From an uncultured Bacteroidales bacterium (GTDB lineage Bacteria > Bacteroidota > Bacteroidia > Bacteroidales > UBA932), in contig CAMFSN010000045.1 of assembly GCA_945983015.1 (NCBI GenBank), positions 1 to 12,611 of the forward strand: a stretch of 12,611 bases of DNA, in the 5' to 3' direction. The notes beneath the pieces are model-generated. The model was not told the origin of the DNA. It was given only the letters and a program-made list of their open reading frames with translations, and did no database searches. The translations under genes and the position numbers were made by a program. Each line of letters starts with the position of its first letter. Within the stretch, counting starts at the first letter, position 1. Below are positions 1 through 8,000 of this stretch, in pieces.

Positions 1-41
1 GTAAGGAGTCGTCGGCAGCGTCAGATGTGTATAAGAGACAG
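1..41 (+). other. Illumina Nextera adapter remnant (not genomic)
   Basis: Positions 23-41 are exactly the 19-base Tn5 mosaic end AGATGTGTATAAGAGACAG. Positions 9-22 (TCGTCGGCAGCGTC) are the Nextera read-1 adapter arm. Positions 1-8 (GTAAGGAG) match the i5 index that I recall as N505/S505. This is untrimmed library sequence joined to the genomic insert, which begins at about base 42. It shows that the left edge of the window is a contig end, so the gene running into it is truncated by sequencing and not by biology. Confidence 0.98.
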
Positions 42-808
42 CATACGAAGTCCACGTCCAGAATAGGGGCGTAGGAATTCAAATAAGCCTTTATCTGCCT
101 GTCAGTCAGAGGAGTAAATTCGTAAAGAGGGGCAAAGGTCTCGTTATACATATGGAAAAGTGGAAGACCGTATTTTTTCACCAGGGTCTTAGTATTTTTA
201 GCCTTAAGCACGTGAAGCCCATACTTTTCAGTAATGATATCCGTCATTCTGCTAAGTCTCTCCACGCTATCCGGAACCGCTATCAACTTCTGATCCCACT
301 CTGCCCCGACCTTAAATCCAAGTTCGTTAAGTCTCGGTTCGTAGTAGTCATAGTTATAAAGTGTGGTGAAAGGTGCTATCTTGTCGAAACCCTTGACCAG
401 AAGACCTTCCTTATCCATATCAGTAAAACCGAAAGGTCCTATGATGGTATTCATCCCCAGACTCTTCCCCCAGCACTCTACGGTAGAGATCAGGGCTTTA
501 AGCACTCTGCTGTCATCTATGAAATCAAGCCATCCGAAGCGCACGGTCTTGGAATGGTGAAGCTCATTAGACTTATAATTAATGATACCGGCAACTCTTC
601 CTACAATATGTTTATTTTCATCATAGGCAATCCAGAGTTTTGCATCACAGAACTCATAAGCAGCATTTTTCTTAGGGTTGAATGTGTCGTATTCATCTCC
701 GATGAGAGCTGGTACCCAATAGTCATTTCCCTTATAAAGCTTATAGGGAAAATGAATGAACGCGGACAATTGCCTGCGCGTCTTCACTTCTTCTATTCTG
801 ACATTCAT
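42..808 (-). CDS. GNAT-like acetyltransferase-fold protein, 3'-truncated by the contig end
   Basis: An open frame starts at ATG 806-808 and runs without a stop for 255 codons until it meets the adapter, so the C-terminus is missing. The translation begins MNVRIEEVKTRRQLSAFIHF. It follows the pattern of a roughly 370-390 residue bacterial family usually named GNAT-family N-acetyltransferase or hypothetical protein. Visible blocks are FPYKLYKGNDYWVPAL (20-35), AYEFCDAKLWIAY (50-62), VGRVAGIINY (69-78, the acetyl-CoA fold core), GPFGFTDMDKEGLLVKGFD (124-142) and YNYDYYEPRLNELGF (151-165). The substrate is unknown. No signal peptide or membrane segment is visible, so it is probably cytoplasmic. 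It is divergent from the radical SAM gene, with 56 nt between the two start codons. A plus-strand frame over the same bases (152-844) is its antisense shadow. The family match is from memory of the motif pattern. Confidence 0.82.
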
Positions 809-829
809 ATTATTAGGTTTTCAGTACGA

Positions 830-860
830 TTGCAAATATCGTAAAAAGATTTTAATTTTG
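830..860 (+). promoter_or_regulatory. Bacteroidota-type promoter for the radical SAM gene
   Basis: TTG at 830-832 is followed by exactly 20 nt and then TAATTTTG at 853-860, a full match to the TAnnTTTG -7 consensus. The last G lies 4 nt before the ATG at 865. Transcription would then start at or within a base or two of the start codon, giving a leaderless or nearly leaderless mRNA. The motif is seen directly; the start-site placement is inferred from the known Bacteroides promoter geometry. Confidence 0.5.
833..840 (-). promoter_or_regulatory. Possible -7 element for the GNAT-like gene
   Basis: On the minus strand these bases read GATATTTG, one mismatch from the Bacteroidota -7 consensus TAnnTTTG, and lie 24 nt upstream of the ATG. 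No good TTG is seen about 20 nt further upstream. It overlaps the opposing promoter for the gene at 865, so the two divergent units would compete for this short region. Weak call. Confidence 0.25.
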
Positions 861-864
861 CTAA

Positions 865-1620
865 ATGTTGCGCGAAGATACTGTATTCGGACCTATTAAA
901 AGCAGGCGTCTGGGCTGGTCTCTGGGAATCAACCTGCTTCCTCAGAAAGGCAAAATTTGTAATTTTGACTGCATCTACTGCGAATGTGGATGGAATGCCG
1001 AAGGCAGGGATGACAAAGTTATCCCTAATGCCGCCCAGGTGAGAAGCGCTCTTGAAGACAAACTCGCAGATATCCTGCTAAATGACATTAAGGTGGATTC
1101 CATCACCTTCTCCGGAGACGGGGAGCCTAGCCTGAATCCCGACTTCCCTCAGATAATTGACGATTGCATCAAACTTAGGGACTGCTATTGCCCGCAGGCT
1201 AAGGTCAGCGTCCTGACCAATGCCACGAGGATAGGCGACAGCGAGATATTCCAAGCCCTTAGGAAGGTAGATAATCCTATTCTGAAACTCGATGCCGCCA
1301 GAGATGAATGGACGGCCATCATAAACCGTTCACTCCCCGACTATCACGTAAAGGATGTCATAGAAGGAATGAAGGCTTTCAAGGGGGATTTTATCCTGCA
1401 GACGATGTTCCTTAAATCTGAAAACTTCGATTCCCTCTCAGAGGAAGTCTTCTCGGAATGGTGCGAGGTGGTGAGATCTCTTAAGCCTCGACTCATTATG
1501 GCTTATACCATAGCCAGACCTACTCCACAGAGTGGGCTTCTAGCGTACAGCGCTGCCGAGATGAAAGCAGCCCTCGCCCCACTTATGGACGAAGGCTACA
1601 AATTCCAGATCTGCGGATAA
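865..1620 (+). CDS. Radical SAM protein (COG0731-like, PflA/wybutosine-type group)
   Basis: A 251-residue cytoplasmic iron-sulfur enzyme expected to cleave S-adenosylmethionine reductively. The cluster motif is C32-x3-C36-x2-C39 (CNFDCIYC), preceded by the family signature VFGPIKSRRLGWSLGINLLP (7-26). SGDGEP (83-88) is the usual SAM-contacting GGE-like element, and YTIARPTPQSG (214-224) is a conserved C-terminal stretch. The length fits the short single-domain group often annotated as radical SAM protein or Fe-S oxidoreductase. There is no auxiliary-cluster SPASM domain; the extra C41 and the C101/C107/C109 cluster do not form a clear second site. The substrate cannot be told from sequence. 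ATG 865 is the only plausible start, because the conserved motif begins at residue 7. The next gene has its own promoter, so this one is likely monocistronic. Confidence 0.9.
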   Translation: MLREDTVFGPIKSRRLGWSLGINLLPQKGKICNFDCIYCECGWNAEGRDDKVIPNAAQVRSALEDKLADILLNDIKVDSITFSGDGEPSLNPDFPQIIDDCIKLRDCYCPQAKVSVLTNATRIGDSEIFQALRKVDNPILKLDAARDEWTAIINRSLPDYHVKDVIEGMKAFKGDFILQTMFLKSENFDSLSEEVFSEWCEVVRSLKPRLIMAYTIARPTPQSGLLAYSAAEMKAALAPLMDEGYKFQICG

Positions 1621-1624
1621 TTCA

Positions 1625-1656
1625 TTTGAATTTCATTTCCAAATTAACTATCTTTG
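1625..1656 (+). promoter_or_regulatory. Consensus Bacteroidota promoter for the Na/Pi transporter unit
   Basis: TTTG at 1625-1628, a 20-nt spacer, then TATCTTTG at 1649-1656, which together make a textbook -33/-7 pair. Predicted initiation is near 1660-1664, leaving a leader of about 16-20 nt before ATG 1680. The promoter covers the in-frame TTG at 1626, which therefore cannot be the translation start. Confidence 0.7.
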
Positions 1657-1679
1657 CGGCAAATTCTATACACAGAAGT

Positions 1680-3362
1680 ATGAACACTACGACAGCGATT
1701 TCCGCTATTTTAACGCTGCTGGCCGGCATAGGTATCTTTCTGATTGCCTGTCAGATGATGAGTACAAATCTAGAATCTGCCAGTTCAAGCAAACTTAAAA
1801 AATTATTTGAAAAAGCCTCCAAGAGCAAACTGTTAGGGGTCGGAATAGGAACAGTGGGAACAGCCGCCATTCAAAGTTCCGGTGCCACTACGGTAATGAC
1901 CATAGGTTTCGTAAATGCCGGAATTATCTCCCTGGAGCAGGCCGCCACCATAATTTACGGAGCTAACATAGGTACCACGGTAACAGCTCAGATTGTAGCC
2001 CTTGGTATGTTTGGAAGCAATGCCATCTCCACCACCATAATCTTCTCCGCCTTTGCCGGAATAGGAGCCTTTCTATCCCTCTTTGCCAAGTCTAACAAGA
2101 CCAAGACCCTGGGAGGAATTCTCACCGGCTTCGGTATGCTCTTCGTAGGTCTGTCCCTGATGAGCAGCTCGATGGGAGATTTCGCCGCCTTGGACGGAGT
2201 TAAAAATTTCCTGGCCAGCGTCAGCAATCCTCTGCTTCTGGTTCTTATAGGAACCATCCTGACCGCCATAATTCAGAGTTCCTCCGTAATGACCTCCATA
2301 GCCCTGGCGATGGTAGTCACCGGACTGATTGGCCTGGATCAAGGTATTTACCTTACTATGGGTTCGAACATCGGTTCCTGCGTAGTGGCCATCATAGCCG
2401 GTCTGACCAGCGGAAGCAATGCCAAGCGCACAGCCCTCATACACCTGATGTTCAACTGCTTCGGTGTCGTCATCTTCCTTTTGCTGGGTCTCCTGGCAAA
2501 TTCTCTGAGCAGCGGTAGGTTCAACTATGGCAGCATCTTCGAGGGCCTCTTCCCTGGGGCGCCTCAGACCCAGCTCGCTATGTTCCACACCTTCTTCAAT
2601 GTCTTCACCGTCCTGCTGGTTCTGCCTTTGAACAATTTTATGGTTAAAATAGCCCGCAAAGCCATCCCTGAGGTAAAAAGCAGCGAGGAGAAAAGCAGTT
2701 ACCGTCTTCGCTATGTGGATGACAATATGCTCCGTACCCCACCGCTTGCAGTCAGCCAGACTAAAAAGGAAATTATATGGATGTCAGAACTCGCTCTTGA
2801 GAATTTCGACAGATCCATAGAAATCATCACTAAGATGGACTTCAAGGAAAGAGGTACCTTTAACAAAGTGGAAGAAGAAATCAACTATATTAACAGGGCC
2901 CTTGTGGATTTCGTGGTGAGACTCTCAGAAAAGACTGGACTCAGTGAACACGACCACATCTACCTGTCCACCACTTTCCGTTCCATCAGAGACCTGGAGC
3001 GTATAGGTGACTATGCAGAGAACATTGTGGAATATGCTGACGACCTGCTCAAAACCGGAGACAGTTTCTCCGCCGACGCTCTCAGCGAGATCAACCAGCT
3101 GAAGGTTCTGGTTCACCAATTATATGACAAGGTTATGCTAGCCTATAAGAGTGAAGACATCTCCTATATGGCTGAAGCCAATGTGGTAGAGGAACAGATA
3201 GACGACTTCACCAAGATGATGGAAGACAATCATATCAGCCGCCTTAGCGCCGGAGTCTGCACTCCTAACGTGGGAGCCCACTATCTGGAACTCTCTTCCA
3301 ACACGGAGCGTATAGCCGACCACCTTATGAATGTGGCCAAATCCATCCGCAGCTTAAATTAG
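1680..3362 (+). CDS. Na+/phosphate cotransporter (NptA/PNaS family) with C-terminal PhoU-like region
   Basis: A 560-residue inner-membrane protein of the Na/Pi cotransporter family, predicted to import phosphate with sodium. The N-terminal membrane domain (about 1-325) holds the two inverted family repeats. The hallmark QSSGATT is at 65-71 and QSSSVMTS at 199-206, each followed by a glycine-rich element, GANIGTT (94-100) and GSNIGS (228-233). The cytoplasmic tail (about 360-555) is helical and PhoU-like, with RDLERIGDYAENI (437-449) and a second copy NTERIADHLMNV (541-552). The frame extends upstream to a TTG at 1626, but ATG 1680 is preferred: it begins MNTTTAISAILTLLAG directly before the first membrane helix, and the upstream stretch is occupied by a consensus promoter. 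An SGNH hydrolase gene follows 5 nt after the stop. Transport of phosphate as opposed to another anion is inferred from the family. Confidence 0.93.
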   Translation: MNTTTAISAILTLLAGIGIFLIACQMMSTNLESASSSKLKKLFEKASKSKLLGVGIGTVGTAAIQSSGATTVMTIGFVNAGIISLEQAATIIYGANIGTTVTAQIVALGMFGSNAISTTIIFSAFAGIGAFLSLFAKSNKTKTLGGILTGFGMLFVGLSLMSSSMGDFAALDGVKNFLASVSNPLLLVLIGTILTAIIQSSSVMTSIALAMVVTGLIGLDQGIYLTMGSNIGSCVVAIIAGLTSGSNAKRTALIHLMFNCFGVVIFLLLGLLANSLSSGRFNYGSIFEGLFPGAPQTQLAMFHTFFNVFTVLLVLPLNNFMVKIARKAIPEVKSSEEKSSYRLRYVDDNMLRTPPLAVSQTKKEIIWMSELALENFDRSIEIITKMDFKERGTFNKVEEEINYINRALVDFVVRLSEKTGLSEHDHIYLSTTFRSIRDLERIGDYAENIVEYADDLLKTGDSFSADALSEINQLKVLVHQLYDKVMLAYKSEDISYMAEANVVEEQIDDFTKMMEDNHISRLSAGVCTPNVGAHYLELSSNTERIADHLMNVAKSIRSLN

Positions 3363-3367
3363 TCCAA

Positions 3368-3967
3368 ATGAAAAGAATTGCCTGCGTAGGAGACAGTATC
3401 ACCTGGGGTTTCACCTTGCTTAATAGAGGAAAGCATAGTTATCCTGCCGTACTCCAAAGCCTTTTGGGGGATGATTGGGAGGTACATAACTTCGGATTCA
3501 ACGATTCCACTGCCAGAGCGGACAGTGAAGTCCCATATATTAAAAGAAAGGTCTTCAAGAAATCCCAGGAGATTAATCCTGACATAGTCCTGATCATGCT
3601 GGGCTCTAATGACACCAAGCAGATTAACTGGGACCCTGATAAATTCAGGGAAGGCTACTGCCGCATCGTGGACACTTACCTGAAATTGGAGCACAAGCCG
3701 AGAGTCTATCTGATGACTCCCCCACGAATCTTTCATAAACTGGACCTGAAGCCCCTGATGCTTCACAATTCCACCCTAAAGAACAAAGTCATTCCCATAA
3801 TCAAGGAAGTGGCAGAAGAAAGGAATCTGACTGTGATAGAACTCCACCCCGTATTAAAATCCCGCAAGTTCTACACCGACGGGATTCATCCTAACAAGGA
3901 TGGGGCAAAGATGCTGGCTGAAACTGTTTACAAGTCTTTGGCAGAATACTCGGCGCAAAGCAAATGA
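3368..3967 (+). CDS. SGNH/GDSL-family hydrolase (esterase/lipase-like)
   Basis: A 199-residue protein with the full SGNH catalytic set. Block I is GDSITWG with nucleophile S10, the oxyanion glycine is in NFGFNDSTA (G43), block III is GSND with N81, and block V is D171-G-I-H174 in the sequence DGIHPNKDG. It has no signal peptide and begins directly with the first strand (MKRIACVGDS), so it is probably a cytoplasmic esterase, thioesterase or carbohydrate O-acetylesterase; the substrate is not determinable. It sits 5 nt after the Na/Pi transporter and is very likely co-transcribed with it, though no functional link is evident. Its last 40 bp overlap tail-to-tail with the outer-membrane channel gene on the other strand. 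Confidence 0.9.
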   Translation: MKRIACVGDSITWGFTLLNRGKHSYPAVLQSLLGDDWEVHNFGFNDSTARADSEVPYIKRKVFKKSQEINPDIVLIMLGSNDTKQINWDPDKFREGYCRIVDTYLKLEHKPRVYLMTPPRIFHKLDLKPLMLHNSTLKNKVIPIIKEVAEERNLTVIELHPVLKSRKFYTDGIHPNKDGAKMLAETVYKSLAEYSAQSK

Positions 3968-5088
3968 TAGTTTAATTCGGCGTCCAGACAGGACTCCAGA
4001 GCCTGATAATAGAGCTCAATTTCCAAGAGATAGTCCAGCACGGAGATAGCTCCCTGCTCCAGGGCCTTCTGAAGGAAAGCCCTGTTATCGGCACTTTCCA
4101 AAACCTGAGCATATTCCTGACACAAAAGGGCATAAGTCTCTATGCGGGAATACAAGGCATTGATATACGAAGCATAACTTTGCAGAGTCTCCTCCTCCCT
4201 GTATCTGGCTGCCTGAAGCTGGGCTTGAGCCTGCTGAACCCTTTTGGAATTAGTCCATAGAGGAATGGAGAGCCCCAATGAAATCCCCTGAAAATTCTCC
4301 CCTGCCACAAATTCTCCCCTGTAGCCTAGATTCAGCGAAGGCAGATTCTCTGCCTTACTCAAGGCCAATTCTCTCTCCTTAGCAGCGCTTCCTGCCCTGC
4401 TGAGCTGAAGATATGGGCTTTCAAGCAGCTCCGAAGGCTTTTCCACAAGTACAGGCTCAAAATCCTTTGTCTTCCATTCCATAGGCTGTCCTCCGTTAAG
4501 ACCACAGAGTTTTCCTTCCAATTCCTTTCTGGACGAGTCCAACTTGACCCTCTCCGCCTTCAAAGCCGCTATTTTTAAAAGTATATTATTATACTCCAAA
4601 CTGTTAGCTGCTCCGGCTTCATATTTTAGACTAAAGAGCTTTCCTACCAGGGAAAGATCCTCTATCCTTTTGTCATAGGACTCCAGCAAGGCATTGTAAT
4701 AAGACAGTTGCAGCAGAACGCTTTTAGCTTCCAAGAGTATCTCCATCCTCTGACAGGCATAGTCATAGCCGGCCAATTCCTTCATAGAATCAGAGAGGCG
4801 TTTCTTAGTGCCATTGAGGCTGGAAAAGTCCAGACTCTGACTGAGGCTTAAGTCCTTGCGGCTCCCTATGGACGAAGGACTGCCCCATAGATAAGCCGCC
4901 TCTATCTCAGGATTCCCCAGGGCTGAGGATATCTCTGCCTCCAATTCCTGTCCTATAAGCTCCTCTCTCAATGCCCTCAACTGAAGGTTATTCTTCTCTA
5001 TGGTCTGCAAGGCTTCGCCTATCCCCTCCTCAGAATAAGAAAGGATGGAAGTGGAAAGCAAAAGCCCAATTAGCAAAATCTTTTTCAT
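3928..5088 (-). CDS. TolC-family outer-membrane channel of the metal efflux system (CzcC/CusC-like)
   Basis: A 386-residue outer-membrane efflux protein. It would form the exit duct of the tripartite exporter encoded just upstream. The N-terminus MKKILLIGLLLSTSILSYSE is a signal peptide. The mature part is dominated by long amphipathic alpha-helices rich in Leu, Glu, Lys and Ala (about 25-55, 95-215, 285-385), as in TolC trimers. NPEIEAAYLWG (59-69) and LSLSQSLDF (80-88) are characteristic of the CzcC-type OEP family. It is slightly shorter than many CzcC proteins (about 400-430). There is no obvious lipobox cysteine, so it is probably not a lipoprotein, unlike E. coli CusC. Its ATG overlaps the pump gene's TGA (ATGA at 5085-5088), indicating translational coupling. 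Its 3' end overlaps the convergent SGNH gene by 40 bp. Confidence 0.9.
   Translation of the reverse strand: MKKILLIGLLLSTSILSYSEEGIGEALQTIEKNNLQLRALREELIGQELEAEISSALGNPEIEAAYLWGSPSSIGSRKDLSLSQSLDFSSLNGTKKRLSDSMKELAGYDYACQRMEILLEAKSVLLQLSYYNALLESYDKRIEDLSLVGKLFSLKYEAGAANSLEYNNILLKIAALKAERVKLDSSRKELEGKLCGLNGGQPMEWKTKDFEPVLVEKPSELLESPYLQLSRAGSAAKERELALSKAENLPSLNLGYRGEFVAGENFQGISLGLSIPLWTNSKRVQQAQAQLQAARYREEETLQSYASYINALYSRIETYALLCQEYAQVLESADNRAFLQKALEQGAISVLDYLLEIELYYQALESCLDAELNYHLLCAEYSAKDL
3936..3960. repeat. Imperfect inverted repeat inside a convergent gene overlap
   Basis: CTTTG (3936-3940) pairs with CAAAG (3956-3960). After a one-base bulge, the inner arms GCAGAA and CTCGGC pair with two mismatches around a tiny loop. 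The element sits in the 40-bp overlap between the 3' ends of the SGNH gene and the channel gene. It could act as a weak bidirectional terminator hairpin, but no clear T-run follows on either strand and both codings constrain the bases. Functional role uncertain. Confidence 0.25.
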
Positions 5089-8000
5089 CTACTTTTTTTA
5101 CTTATTATCAGGTACATTATCGGTACTACAAAGGCATTCAGCAAAGTAGAGGAAAGCAATCCTCCCAGTATCACCTTTGCCATAGGACTCTGAATCTCAT
5201 TACCTGGCATATCTCCACCCAGGGCCAGAGGAATGAGGGCCAGGGCTGAAGTAAGAGCCGTCATCAAAATAGGCAGGAGCCTGTCCACCGAGCCTTTAAG
5301 CACACTCTCTTCCAAAGAATAATTCTTCTCTCTCAAATCATTATATCTCGATATCAGAAGCATTCCGTTTCGGGTAGCGATTCCAAACAGGGATATGAAG
5401 CCGATTATGGCAGGAATACTGAGCATCCTGTCAGTAAACTGCAGCACAAATACGCCACCTATCAATGCCAAAGGCAGATTCAGAAGAATCACAGCGGATT
5501 GAACGGCATTCCCGAACTGTTTAAAAAGCAGTAAGAAGATAAGCATTATTGAGAAGATGGAAGCGATAAGCAGTATCCTGGAGGCGGACTCCTGACTTTC
5601 GAATTGGCCTCCATACTCTATATGATAATCCTGAGGAAGACTTATCTCAGAGACTCGGGAGCGGATATCGCCGACCACACCGGAAAGGTCACGGCCAGAG
5701 ACATTGGCACTTACCACTATCTTACGGGACACATTCTCACGGTTGATGGTGTTCGGACCGCTGGAAGAGCGGATCTCGGCCAATTCTCCAAGCGGCACTT
5801 GTCCCTGATCGCTACGAATCAGCATATTTCGAATAGCCTCTATGGAATTGCGCTCAGAGCCTTGGGCTTTAAGGACCAGATCGAAAGATTTATTACCTTC
5901 ATATACAGTGGAGACGACTTCTCCCGAAAGCAGCACATTGACCATTTGGGAGAATTCCGGCAGGCTGATACCATATCTGGCAAGTATCTCCCGCTTAGGT
6001 ATGATCTGCAACTGCGGCCTGCTGACAAGCTGCTCCACATTCAAATCCACCAGCCCTGGGATATCCTCAATCTCTTCCCTGACTTCAGTGGCCAATGAAT
6101 AGAGAGTCTGCAAGTCCTCTCCAAATATCTTAATGGCTATATTCGCCCTGCTTCCTGAAAGCATAGCGTCTATTCTATGACTGATAGGGGAACCTAATTC
6201 GAAATTAATCCCAGGTATGACCCCAAGCTTTTCCCTGATCTCTGCCTCGAGTTCAGCTTTACTTCTCTTATCCAGAATGAATGGAGCTTCTATCTCAGAA
6301 CTGTTCACCCCAAGGGCGTGCTCGTCCAATTCCGCGCGACCGGTTTTTCTTCCTACCGTCTGAATTTCAGGAATCTCCATAAGAATCTTCTCCGCCTGGG
6401 CTCCTATTCTGTCAGATTCCTCCAGAGAAACTCCTGGCAGGGTACTGATATTTATAGTGAAAGAGCCTTCATTAAAAGGAGGAAGGAAATTACTGCCCAG
6501 ATTAAAGAAGAAACAAAGTGCTATTATAAGAAGCAAGAGTGTTCCTCCCAAAACGGCCCCCTTATGCCTTATGGCTCCTCTCAGAGCTTTTTCGTAAATG
6601 CGTTTCAAATGAGTGCTAAGGTAGGCCTCCTTAGTCTCCTTATTCTCGCCCAGAAGGTAAGAGCAGAGTACAGGAGTAAGGGTAAGGGCCACGAGTGTCG
6701 AAGCACAAAGTGCTGTTATAAAGGCAATTCCAAGAGGCACCAGAAGTTTTCCTTCCATTCCGGAAAGGAAAAAGAGAGGGATAAAGCTTACTATGATTAT
6801 CAAGGTGGAGTTCAGAATAGGCATCCTGACTTCCCTGGAAGCCTCAAATACCAGCTCTTTCACGGGCAATCTCTGCTCTGAAGGGAGCGCCCTATTCTCC
6901 TTCAGGCGTTTAAACACGTTCTCCACATCCACTATGGCGTCATCCACCAGAGACCCTATGGCTATAGCCATTCCTCCCAGACTCATAGTGTTTATGCTAA
7001 GGCCGAAAAGCTTGAGTACCAGCACTGAAACCAATAGAGACAAAGGAATGGTAATCAAGGATATGAATGTAGTTCTCACATTCATAAGGAAAAGGAAGAG
7101 AACTATTACCACGAATATCGCGCCCTCCAAAAGAGCCTTCCCCACATTGTTAATGGAGCTCTGGATAAAGCGTTCCTGACGATAGATATCTGTAGATATC
7201 TGAACATCGGAAGGCAGGTTTTCAGAGAGTTCAGCTATGGCCTCGTCTATCCTGGAGCTAAGTTCCACAGTGTTCGTGTTAGGCTGCTTGCTTACAGTAA
7301 TCATCACTGCAGGATGTCCATCGTGAGAAGCCGTACCCATCTTCGGAAGATGATTTCCAATCTGCAGATGAGCTATATCCTTTAACATAATCGGACTTCC
7401 ATCATTCATCTTCACGAAAGCATTGCCCAAGTCAGAAATACGATCCGAAGAGAGCACTCCTCTTACTATATACTCATTCCCATATTCGTAAAGAATGCCA
7501 CCGGAACTGTCAGAATTCATCCCTTCCACAGCCTCAAAGACCTCCTTCAGAGACACTTCATATTTTCGCATCAGGGCAGGCTTGAGTTCTATCTGATATT
7601 CTTTCAACTCCCCTCCTATGACCGAAACCTGCGCCACTCCACCCATAGCGAGTATCCTTGGCCTGATAGTCCAGTCTGCCAATGTCCTCAATTCCTGCAG
7701 CGAAGTGGAATCTGAACGAAGGGAAATGAACATCAATTCTCCCAAAATGGAAGACTGTGGGCCAAGAGTCGGTCTGCCTACTCCTTCCGGAAGACTGTCC
7801 GAGATGAGCGCAAGCTTTTCAGAGACAATCTGCCTGGCTCTATAGATGTCAGTGCCCCAGTCAAACTCCACCCATACTATGGAAAAACCGGTAGTGGAGG
7901 AAGAGCGTACTCTTCTGACATCGCTAGCTCCGTTCACTGCTGTCTCCACTGGGAAAGTCACCCGTCTTTCCACTTCCTCAGGAGCCATTCCTCCGGCCTC

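Noticed and set aside
152..844. A 230-codon plus-strand open frame
   Set aside because: It is antisense to the GNAT-like gene, whose minus-strand translation shows clear family blocks. The plus-strand product has no recognisable motif, and its 3' end runs through the divergent promoter.
2073..2588. A 171-codon minus-strand open frame
   Set aside because: It lies fully inside the Na/Pi transporter gene. The product is a low-complexity Gly/Gln/His-rich shadow of membrane-helix codons.
7183..7202. Tandem 10-bp repeat TAGATATCTG x2
   Set aside because: It lies inside the pump gene, where it encodes a stretch reading QISTDIYR that fits the porter domain. The two copies are in different codon phases and nothing suggests a function beyond coding.
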